Assembly (NCBI GenBank): GCA_003660865.1
Contig: QMVA01000120.1
Coordinates: forward strand, 1-5,221
Direction: 5' to 3'
DNA length: 5,221 nt
DNA from: Candidatus Nanohalarchaeota archaeon
GTDB lineage: Archaea > EX4484-52 > B79-G9
In this document: positions 1 through 5,221 of the stretch, piece by piece
How positions within the stretch are numbered: position 1 is the first letter of the stretch
Layout of the letters: the number at the start of each line of letters is the position of its first letter
Notes under the pieces: generated by a model
Seen by the model: only the letters and a program-made list of their open reading frames with translations
Database searches by the model: none
What the model was told of the DNA's origin: nothing
Position numbers and translations under genes: made by a program

Positions 1-1
1 T

Positions 2-262
2 ACGAAAATAGACAAGATGGGTAGAACTGTTATTCCAAGCCCTATAAGAAAAATAATGGATATCAAGGAAGGAGACAATATAGAATGGGTCGTAGAATAT
101 GGAAAAATATATGTAAGAAAAAGATTAAAAATAGACAAAAAGACGATCAAAAAAAGATTTAACCAGCTAAGAAAAACTGCACCAAGATGTTTTACAGAAA
201 AACTGGAAGAGGAAGATAAATGGGGATTGCAGGAATGGGCTTTAGCCAAGCTTGGGCTCTAG
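2..262 (+). CDS. vapB: AbrB/SpoVT-type antitoxin of a VapBC pair, 5' truncated by the window edge
   Basis: This is the DNA-binding antitoxin that would neutralise the PIN ribonuclease encoded next to it and repress their shared promoter. The frame is open from base 2, and the residues before the ATG at 17 (TKIDK) already fit the first strand of the AbrB swapped-hairpin domain. That domain continues as MGRTVIPSPIRKIMDIKEGD and IEWVVEYGKIYVRK. The true start is therefore left of the window, and the ATG at 17 is internal. A lysine-rich linker follows, then an acidic tail ending EEEDKWGLQEWALAKLGL, the likely toxin-wrapping segment. The tail codons overlap the toxin start by 43 nt, a usual arrangement for co-translated antitoxin and toxin. 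The AbrB fold is clear from the sequence; the antitoxin role follows from the neighbour. Confidence 0.85.
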   Translation, partial: TKIDKMGRTVIPSPIRKIMDIKEGDNIEWVVEYGKIYVRKRLKIDKKTIKKRFNQLRKTAPRCFTEKLEEEDKWGLQEWALAKLGL

Positions 263-726
263 GAATAGTAGATGTAGGCCTAATAGTATTAAGCCATTGT
301 GAAAATCCAGCAAAAAATGAAGCAATAAACTTTATAGAAAAGATATATCTTGGAGAAATTAATGCAAAAATACCCCTAACAAGCTTTATAGGAGCATACC
401 ATATCATGACAAAGTACCTAAAAATCAATAAAGAAACAGTAAAAACAGAACTGTTAAAAACCCTAAACATACGAAGCCCAATATATATTCAAGATATCTC
501 AATTGATCAGGCAATCAAAGCTATAGAATATGCTGCCAAATATAATATTGAGGGATGGGACGGATACCTAGTAAGCCTCGCCGATAGCCTAGGAGCCAAC
601 ATAATATACACCATAGACCAAAAACTAGCCAAAATAAAACACATCAGCATAGTAGTACCCATAAAAAGAGAAACACTCAAAAAATACCACAAATGGATCA
701 AAGAAAAACTAGAAAAACATAACTAA
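220..726 (+). CDS. vapC: PIN-domain toxin (VapC-like ribonuclease)
   Basis: Probable RNA-cleaving toxin of a type II toxin-antitoxin pair, 168 residues, slightly longer than the usual 120-150. The first strand with the catalytic aspartate is GIVDVGLIVL (D18). The late acidic cluster is WDGYL (D114) and YTIDQKL (D133), in the spacing typical of PIN domains. The second conserved acidic residue, usually a glutamate in the middle helix, is not obvious: that segment reads LTSFIGAYHIMTKYL, with glycine where glutamate is expected. ATG 220 is chosen because a purine-rich AGAGGA lies 6 nt upstream at 208-213. ATG 235 is an alternative that would remove the extra N-terminal residues. The 3' part of the gene, from about 565, is strongly A+C-rich, unlike its 5' part. 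PIN assignment is firm; activity is uncertain given the missing acidic residue. Confidence 0.85.
   Translation: MGIAGMGFSQAWALGIVDVGLIVLSHCENPAKNEAINFIEKIYLGEINAKIPLTSFIGAYHIMTKYLKINKETVKTELLKTLNIRSPIYIQDISIDQAIKAIEYAAKYNIEGWDGYLVSLADSLGANIIYTIDQKLAKIKHISIVVPIKRETLKKYHKWIKEKLEKHN
565..724 (+). other. A+C-rich strand block at the 3' end of the PIN toxin gene
   Basis: Bases 661-720 hold only 13 G or T out of 60 by hand count, against about half in 541-600. The block spans the last third of the toxin gene and ends at its stop codon. Codon choice is the same as in the A+C-rich part of the aldolase/phosphatase gene (CTA, ATA, AAA, AGA, CAC). Confidence 0.65.
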
Positions 727-920
727 ATGCAACATATAGTCAATTAATAATTTGTTTGCAAAAAAGATTTTCAAGCAGGATAAGGTATAAATATTAGCAG
801 ATATCTGTATGAAATTTAAATTCTTAATTATATATGACTAAAAATATAGTACTACTTTAATGTAGTATTTTTGAGGAATAAAGATAATAACCCCCTGACG
901 TTTTTAAACACGGTGAAAAT
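727..920 (+). promoter_or_regulatory. Intergenic leader of the aldolase/phosphatase gene with candidate TATA elements
   Basis: This AT-rich gap of 194 nt separates the toxin gene from the aldolase/phosphatase gene and should hold the latter's promoter. The best TATA-like element is TATAAATAT at 786-794; it would place a transcription start near 812-818 and give a leader of about 105 nt containing the hairpin at 848-869. A second candidate, TTATATAT at 828-835, would start transcription inside the hairpin. A Shine-Dalgarno motif GGTGA at 912-916 sits 4 nt before the ATG. I see no tRNA or convincing small gene here. The start site is a guess from motif spacing. Confidence 0.45.
848..869 (+). 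repeat. Short inverted repeat (8-bp stem, 6-nt loop) in the aldolase/phosphatase leader
   Basis: AGTACTAC at 848-855 pairs with GTAGTATT at 862-869 around the loop TTTAAT. Seven pairs are Watson-Crick and one is G-U in RNA. The right arm runs into T868-T872. It could be an operator palindrome for a dimeric regulator, a leader hairpin, or a weak hairpin-plus-U attenuator. The perfect DNA palindromic core is GTACTAC / GTAGTA-like with one mismatch. Function is inferred from position only. Confidence 0.4.
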
Positions 921-2021
921 ATGAAAGTTACAGTCAGCCTAATAAAAGCTGACATAGGAGGATGGGTTGGACACTCAGTCGTCCACCCCAAACAAGAAGA
1001 ACTAGCCCGCAAAAAACTACAAGAAGCAAAAGAAACAGGCCTACTAATCGACTATTATGTATACCATGCAGGAGACGACCTACAGCTACTAATGACCCAT
1101 ACAAAAGGAGTAGAGAACCCAGAAATACACAAACTCGCATGGGACACATTCCTAGAAGTAACAAACAAAGTATCCAAAGTACTAAAACTCTACGGAGCAG
1201 GACAAGACCTACTAAGCGACACATTCAGCGGAAACATAAGAGGAATGGGACCCGGAGTAGCCGAAATGGAATTCGAAGAAAGAAAAAGCGAACCAATAAT
1301 AGCATTCAGCGCAGACAAAACAGAACCAGGAGCATGGAACATAAAACTCTACAAAATATTCGCAGACCCATTCAACACAGCAGGTCTAGTAATTGATCCT
1401 AGTATGCATTCAGGTTTTGAATTTGAAATAATGGATGTTATTGAGCATAAGGTTGTGAAGCTATCTGCTCCCGAGGAGCTATATGATATTCTTGCGTTGA
1501 TTGGTACACCTGGCAGATATGTTATCAGGGCAGTATACAGAAAGAGTGACGGTGAGATAGCCGCTGCTGCAAGTGTCACTAGGCTCAGCTTAATCGCAGG
1601 CAAATATGTAGGCAAAGATGACCCCGTACTCCTAGTTAGAGCACAGCACGGCTTCCCCGCTGTAGGAGAAGTATTAGATGCCTTCGCTTTCCCACACATC
1701 GTAGCTGGATGGATGAGAGGTAGTCACCATGGACCACTTATGCCAGTTGGCTTAAAGGATGCTAAATGTACAAGATTTGACGGTCCACCAAGAGTAGTAG
1801 CTCTCGGCTTCCAGTTAAGTGAAGGCAAGCTCATCGGACCAAATGACCTATTCGACGACCCAGCATTCGACCTCACAAGACAAAAAGCCAATGAGATTGC
1901 AGACATACTCAGACTCCATGGACCATTCATGCCACATAGATTAGGCCCAGACGAAATGGAATACACCACTCTACCTGGTGTATTGCAGAAGCTACAAGAC
2001 AGGTTTAAGAAAGTAGAATAA
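921..2021 (+). CDS. fbp: Fructose-1,6-bisphosphate aldolase/phosphatase (bifunctional, archaeal type V)
   Basis: This cytosolic, Mg-dependent gluconeogenic enzyme condenses dihydroxyacetone phosphate and glyceraldehyde 3-phosphate to fructose 1,6-bisphosphate, then dephosphorylates it to fructose 6-phosphate, making the pathway unidirectional. The 366-residue product is of normal length and its numbering matches the Sulfolobus tokodaii enzyme as I recall it: D11 and H18 (KADIGGWVGH), D52 and D53 (AGDDLQLL), Q95 (GAGQD), D132 (SADKTE), Y229 and Schiff-base K232 with D233 and D234 (KYVGKDDP), the WMRGSHHGPLMPV loop, and Y348 (MEYTTLP). The ATG at 921 is fixed by this agreement and by GGTGA at 912-916. 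All catalytic and metal residues I could check are present, so it should be active. Oddly, codon use switches abruptly near base 1383, from A/C-ending to T/G-ending codons, and drifts back from about 1800, although the protein is conserved throughout. Confidence 0.97.
   Translation: MKVTVSLIKADIGGWVGHSVVHPKQEELARKKLQEAKETGLLIDYYVYHAGDDLQLLMTHTKGVENPEIHKLAWDTFLEVTNKVSKVLKLYGAGQDLLSDTFSGNIRGMGPGVAEMEFEERKSEPIIAFSADKTEPGAWNIKLYKIFADPFNTAGLVIDPSMHSGFEFEIMDVIEHKVVKLSAPEELYDILALIGTPGRYVIRAVYRKSDGEIAAAASVTRLSLIAGKYVGKDDPVLLVRAQHGFPAVGEVLDAFAFPHIVAGWMRGSHHGPLMPVGLKDAKCTRFDGPPRVVALGFQLSEGKLIGPNDLFDDPAFDLTRQKANEIADILRLHGPFMPHRLGPDEMEYTTLPGVLQKLQDRFKKVE
965..1382 (+). other. A+C-rich (amino) strand block within the aldolase/phosphatase gene
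   Basis: The opposite of the downstream block: bases 1321-1380 hold only 18 G or T out of 60 by hand count, while the adjoining bases 1381-1440 hold 36. Leucine is mostly CTA, valine GTA, threonine ACA, lysine AAA, arginine AGA and asparagine AAC. The switch near 1383 comes at codon 154-155 (AG of FNTAGLV), in the middle of a conserved protein. Confidence 0.75.
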
Positions 2022-2024
2022 AAC

Positions 2025-2058
2025 TTTATTTTTTCTTTTTGTTTCTTTTTTGGTTTTT
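2025..2058 (+). terminator. T-rich archaeal terminator after the aldolase/phosphatase gene
   Basis: Beginning 4 nt after the TAA stop, the + strand carries successive runs of T broken only by single A, C or G bases, then GGTTTTTGG. There is no stem-loop. Non-template T-tracts of this kind are the known archaeal intrinsic termination signal. It implies that the downstream giant gene is not simply co-transcribed with the enzyme gene. Confidence 0.7.
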
Positions 2059-2082
2059 GGTTAGTAGTTGTTATCCATTTTG

Positions 2083-2090
2083 TTTTTAAG
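2083..2090 (+). promoter_or_regulatory. Weak TATA-like candidate for the giant gene
   Basis: TTTTTAAG lies about 33-40 nt upstream of the proposed TTG start. A start site 25 nt downstream would fall near 2112 and give a very short leader that just includes the Shine-Dalgarno motif. The T-rich surroundings make such matches likely by chance. A second AT stretch, TATATATTTTAT at 2099-2110, is too close to the gene to serve as TATA box unless translation starts later. Confidence 0.2.
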
Positions 2091-2110
2091 TTTTTTTGTA
2101 TATATTTTAT

Positions 2111-2119
2111 GGGGGTGAT
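2111..2119 (+). promoter_or_regulatory. Shine-Dalgarno motif that fixes the TTG start of the giant gene
   Basis: GGGGGTGAT matches the archaeal anti-Shine-Dalgarno complement (GGAGGTGAT) at all but two positions and ends 3 nt before TTG 2123. No in-frame ATG or GTG lies between it and the first stop upstream (TAA 2087-2089). The next in-frame ATG, at 2174, falls inside the hydrophobic core of the signal peptide, so TTG 2123 gives the only N-terminus with a complete signal peptide. Confidence 0.65.
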
Positions 2120-2122
2120 GTT

Positions 2123-5100
2123 TTGTTTAGGGGGTTGTTTTGTAGGTTGTTGTCGTTTTTTCTTCTTGTTTTGATGGTTTCTAGTTTGTTTGTGTCTTTT
2201 GTTTATGCTTTTGGAAGGTCTGAGAGGGGTGGGTTAGAGGATACTTTGGAGGATCTTGTGTTTCGTGGTTTTTCTCGTAGTGAGATTGTTGGTGTTTTGG
2301 GGCGTGTTCGGCGTTTTGGTGATGTGTATTTTAATTTTAGTGGTTTGAGTATTGGTAGGGGTGGTGGTGTTACTGTTGTTGTTCCTCGGTTTCGTTATAG
2401 TTATGTTAATGTTTATGATGTTTTTCGTTTGAAGGGTTATGTTACTGTTAGGGTTGTTTCTGGATATTATCTATATTATAAGAGGGGTGAAAGGTACTAT
2501 GACTTGTATAGGGTTGATGGTAGGTATTTTAAGTATGAGGGTGTGTTTGTCAAGGATTATAGGTGTTTGAGTGGTCATTGGAGTGTTGTTAGGGTTGGGG
2601 AGAAATATCCTTCTGGTAAGCCTTTGATGATTTTTGTTCCTTATTCTGGTTTTGATCTTGGTGGGTTGGGATACGATGTTAGTTTTTCTGGGAATGTTGT
2701 TACTGTTAAAGGTTCTGGGGGTTCTATTGTTGTTACTTTGGGTAATTCTAGTGGGGGTGAGTGTCCTGGTAAGGGCACTGTATTGGAGGTTCCGGGTGTA
2801 AATGTTAATGGTTCTCGGATATGGGTTTGTGATAGGCTGTTGAATAATTCTAGGATTGTTTGGCGTCTTGTTGGTGTTGTTGACAGTGTTCCTAGGAGCT
2901 ATGACCGTTCCCGTTACCGTTTTGTTCCTGTGAATGATAGGAAGGTGTATGTTGGTACTTTTAGTGAGAGCTATCTTAGGACGAATGGTTATTGGAGTGA
3001 TCCTAGATATGTTAAAAGGTATGTTTATGGTGGTTATAGGCTTGTCTATAAGGGTAGGATAAGTGTTAGTCAGGCTAAAAGGTATAGTGGTAATAGATAT
3101 TATCTTAGGCCTATATATAGGAGTTTTAGGAAGCCTATATATGAATATGTCTGTACGACGACTAACCCTTCTAGGTATCGTAGTGGTTTCAGGTTGTTCT
3201 ATAAGGGTAGAGTTAGGAAAGTTGTGCCTTTAATGGCTAAGAAATATGTTTTTAATCCAGTTAGGTTGGATGTTGGTACTGGGAAGATTATTGTAAGGAA
3301 TTTGGGTAGTCGTGGCGCGTATTTTCGGATTGGTGAGTATGGTAAGAGGTTCTTTGTAGGGAAGCGGTCTTATAAGAGTTTTAGTTTTCGTATTGTTCCT
3401 CTTGCTTCTGGCCGTATGGGTACGGTTAATATTAGCCTATATGTTTTGAAGGATGATGAGTGGAGACTTTTAACATATATTAAGAGGAGTTTTGATGTCA
3501 ATGTTCTGTCTAATGGTTTAGATGAGGTTTCTGATCTTTTGGAGGCGAATTATAGTAGGTTTCTGAATCTTTCTTTGGGTAAGGAGTTCTGGGATGTTGC
3601 TTCGCTTAGTTTTTGGCGTACTCTCTATTATTCGTTGCCGGGTGTGCTTGCTGTAATTGCGGTTAATACCGTTGTCGGCGTGCCTACTGGTGGTTTAGGT
3701 GTTTTGGCTCTTCTAGTAGTGGACATGCAGATATATGCTGGTGTCACTGGGTTGTGGGTTTATCTTAATACTCTTGATGTAGAGCAGGCTTTTAGTGTTG
3801 CTTTGGATTTGGCGGCTTTTGGCTTGCCTAGTGCTTTTAGGAAAGGTGATGTTTTTCTTATTTTTCCTTTGTCTATTATTGATCCGTTGAGAAGATTTTT
3901 TATGGCTAATAGCTTAGAGGAGAGGGCTGAGGCTCTTGGTGAGGGTCTTGCTTTTCTTGTGTTGATTGCTTCTTCACATCTTGTTGCGAAATGGTCTGAT
4001 ATTAAGGATGTTAGCGGTAGATTGTCTAGGTTAAGGTTTCTTTCCTCTGAGCTTAGGGGTAGGATAGCGTCTATTGTTGGTGATATTAGGGGTAGTGGTT
4101 TTAAGGATACCGTCTTGCCTGCTATAGAGAGTGTTGGGAGTGTTGACAGCTATTATGCTAAGCGTTTTGCGGATGTTGTTGTGAGGGGTTATGAGGAGGG
4201 TGGTGGGGATTTGGCTGTTAGGCTTGGTGAAGCTGTCTTGGAGGCTAAGAGTGTCTCTATACACGTTTTGAGGGAGTTTATCAAGGTTTTGGAGGATCGT
4301 GGTCCTGGTAGTGTGAATGTTGCTAAGAAATGTATGAGACTTGCCTCTAGGATAGGTGGTGAGAAGTATGCTGAGGCTGTGTTGAGTAGGATAAGGGTGG
4401 ATCCAGTTGATTTATGGGTTAGTGCTTTGGAAAAGGATGCTTTTATTGCTCGTGTTGTTGTCGGCGATAGGGTTCGTGTATTTGTGCCTCGTGAGGTTGT
4501 CGAGGCGTTGGGTTTGAGATCTGGCCAGTCTGTTATTCTTGATGTTAATGGTAGGGAGTTTATGGTTTCTCTCGGTGTTGCTCCTTCTGGCCGGTTATCG
4601 GTTACGTTTACTGATCTTGCAACTATGTTTGGTGGGGATTTTGTGAGGAGTGGTGACTATGTTTATATTAGTACTGTTTTGAGGAATGTTGGTTTTTGGA
4701 CGCGTGTTGCTCAGCCTAAGCTTCCCCCTGTATACTGGAGTTTTGTTAAGAGATATGTGGGTTATGATACGGGTGTCTATAAAATTCTTTTGGAGTCTGG
4801 TGGTAAGCGGTCTGTTGTTTATAGGAGGCTTACGGATAGGGGTTATAGGTTTAATCTGCCTAGAGGTTTTGCCGCTGATGGGCCTGTTCATGTTACTGTT
4901 TTGGAGGAGGTTAAGCCTAGTGTTTTTAGGGTATTGGTGGGTAAGTATGGGATTAGGGATGTTGTGCCGGTTAGACTTTCAGGTACTGGTTTCTTAGGTT
5001 TGAGGATTGTTACTGGGTCTGGTGAGGTTATTATGCCTGCTTATATAGATGCTCATTTAAAGTATAATGCTCCTATGGCTGTATTGGATATGGGTGGTGA

Positions 5101-5221
5101 TAAAGTGTTTTTTATATTGTTGGATGATGGTGTTAAGGCTAATTTTAGATATGCTAAAGGTACATCTATAGGGTTAAGAATGCTAAAAGTAGCATCTTCA
5201 AACAAGGACAGATATTTAGCA
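2123..5221 (+). CDS. Giant modular signal-peptide protein with central hydrophobic region and AbrB-like repeats, 3' end outside the window
   Basis: I do not recognise this family. The frame is open for 1033 codons with no stop and continues past the window. Residues 1-29 form a signal peptide: a basic start MFRGLFCRLL, a hydrophobic core, and a VYA cleavage site. Residues 30 to about 500 are beta-rich, basic and tyrosine-rich, with seven N-X-S sequons (N71, N208, N229, N241, N436, N476, N482) and four cysteines (C148, C214, C236, C344). Residues about 380-455 look like an immunoglobulin-type sandwich (IIVRNLGSRGAYF). Residues 505-548 are hydrophobic, probably two membrane helices joined by VPTGG; further hydrophobic stretches lie at 577-589 and 609-622. 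A charged helical region follows to about 775, then two AbrB-like hairpins (778-813 and 823-852) and mixed beta sequence. Codons are overwhelmingly T- or G-ending until about base 5130. A surface-anchored or exported effector is possible but unproven. Confidence 0.85.
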   Translation, partial: MFRGLFCRLLSFFLLVLMVSSLFVSFVYAFGRSERGGLEDTLEDLVFRGFSRSEIVGVLGRVRRFGDVYFNFSGLSIGRGGGVTVVVPRFRYSYVNVYDVFRLKGYVTVRVVSGYYLYYKRGERYYDLYRVDGRYFKYEGVFVKDYRCLSGHWSVVRVGEKYPSGKPLMIFVPYSGFDLGGLGYDVSFSGNVVTVKGSGGSIVVTLGNSSGGECPGKGTVLEVPGVNVNGSRIWVCDRLLNNSRIVWRLVGVVDSVPRSYDRSRYRFVPVNDRKVYVGTFSESYLRTNGYWSDPRYVKRYVYGGYRLVYKGRISVSQAKRYSGNRYYLRPIYRSFRKPIYEYVCTTTNPSRYRSGFRLFYKGRVRKVVPLMAKKYVFNPVRLDVGTGKIIVRNLGSRGAYFRIGEYGKRFFVGKRSYKSFSFRIVPLASGRMGTVNISLYVLKDDEWRLLTYIKRSFDVNVLSNGLDEVSDLLEANYSRFLNLSLGKEFWDVASLSFWRTLYYSLPGVLAVIAVNTVVGVPTGGLGVLALLVVDMQIYAGVTGLWVYLNTLDVEQAFSVALDLAAFGLPSAFRKGDVFLIFPLSIIDPLRRFFMANSLEERAEALGEGLAFLVLIASSHLVAKWSDIKDVSGRLSRLRFLSSELRGRIASIVGDIRGSGFKDTVLPAIESVGSVDSYYAKRFADVVVRGYEEGGGDLAVRLGEAVLEAKSVSIHVLREFIKVLEDRGPGSVNVAKKCMRLASRIGGEKYAEAVLSRIRVDPVDLWVSALEKDAFIARVVVGDRVRVFVPREVVEALGLRSGQSVILDVNGREFMVSLGVAPSGRLSVTFTDLATMFGGDFVRSGDYVYISTVLRNVGFWTRVAQPKLPPVYWSFVKRYVGYDTGVYKILLESGGKRSVVYRRLTDRGYRFNLPRGFAADGPVHVTVLEEVKPSVFRVLVGKYGIRDVVPVRLSGTGFLGLRIVTGSGEVIMPAYIDAHLKYNAPMAVLDMGGDKVFFILLDDGVKANFRYAKGTSIGLRMLKVASSNKDRYLA

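Larger units (their letters stand above)
2026..5130 (+). other. Extreme G+T-rich (keto) strand block
   Basis: The + strand is dominated by G and T; bases 2281-2340, counted by hand, hold 50 G or T out of 60. Codons follow: GTT, GGT, TTG, AAG, AGG, CGT, ACT, TAT and GAT, with few C- or A-ending ones. The block begins right after the aldolase/phosphatase stop and fades within the giant gene: 5101-5160 has 41 of 60 and 5161-5221 has 26 of 61. Boundaries are approximate. Confidence 0.8.

Noticed and set aside
809..841. Ten-codon upstream frame (MKFKFLIIYD) in the aldolase/phosphatase leader
   Set aside because: It has no Shine-Dalgarno motif and is as short as expected by chance in AT-rich DNA.
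901..908. TTTTTAAA as a TATA box for the aldolase/phosphatase gene
   Set aside because: It ends 12 nt before the ATG, so transcription would begin inside the gene, whereas D11 and H18 near the N-terminus confirm the ATG at 921.
934..1224. Reverse-strand frame within the aldolase/phosphatase gene, rich in Leu, Val and Gly
   Set aside because: It is the antisense shadow of the A+C-rich codons; it has no recognisable domain or ribosome binding site.
962..1396. A 144-codon + strand frame overlapping the aldolase/phosphatase gene
   Set aside because: Stops need T, and this stretch is T-poor, so spurious open frames arise easily. The product is a low-complexity Arg/Thr/Asn string, and the other frame encodes an unmistakable conserved enzyme.
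3110..3121. Perfect 12-bp palindrome CCTATATATAGG, with a partial copy CCTATATAT nearby at 3134-3142
   Set aside because: Both copies encode a short (R/K)PIY peptide repeat inside the giant gene and are explained by coding; no site function is indicated.
4031..4264. Reverse-strand frames inside the giant gene (also 4595-4891)
   Set aside because: Thr/Asn/Ile/Pro-rich shadows that result from the G+T-rich sense strand; the sense frame is continuous through both.
4686..4997. Hydrophobic + strand frame of 103 codons in another phase of the giant gene
   Set aside because: Its Leu/Val/Gly-rich product is a phase shadow of GTT, TTG and GGT codons; there is no break in the main frame here that would suggest a separate gene.
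1..5221. CRISPR arrays, insertion sequences, tRNA or rRNA genes
   Set aside because: I saw no regularly spaced direct repeats, transposase frame, terminal inverted repeats or cloverleaf sequence anywhere in the window.

Overview
The window looks like a piece of a thermophilic archaeal chromosome, most likely from the Thermoproteota (Desulfurococcales-like). The basis is an archaeal bifunctional fructose-1,6-bisphosphate aldolase/phosphatase, an AbrB/PIN (VapBC) pair of the kind common in these archaea, GGTGA-type Shine-Dalgarno motifs, T-tract termination and AT-rich sequence with AGA/AGG arginine codons. The assignment is inferred; no 16S or other marker is present.

Layout, all genes on the + strand. 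2-262: C-terminal part of an AbrB-family antitoxin whose start lies left of the window. 220-726: PIN-domain toxin overlapping the antitoxin by 43 nt. 727-920: intergenic leader with candidate TATA elements and a short hairpin. 921-2021: complete fructose-1,6-bisphosphate aldolase/phosphatase with every active-site residue I could place. 2022-2122: T-rich terminator, then a Shine-Dalgarno motif. 2123-5221: one uninterrupted reading frame of 1033 codons, starting at TTG and running off the right edge. It encodes a very large modular protein: signal peptide, basic tyrosine-rich ectodomain, central hydrophobic region, helical region, two AbrB-like hairpin repeats and an unfinished C-terminal region. 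I do not recognise its family.

The three units appear functionally independent: a toxin-antitoxin module, a central gluconeogenic enzyme and a surface or secreted giant protein. They share a striking base-composition pattern. The + strand alternates between A+C-rich blocks (end of the PIN gene, first 40% and end of the aldolase/phosphatase gene) and an extreme G+T-rich block (nearly the whole giant gene), with sharp switches inside genes. Silent transitions at third codon positions explain most of this, since one block uses A- and C-ending codons and the other T- and G-ending codons. With the giant protein, this pattern is the most interesting thing in the window.
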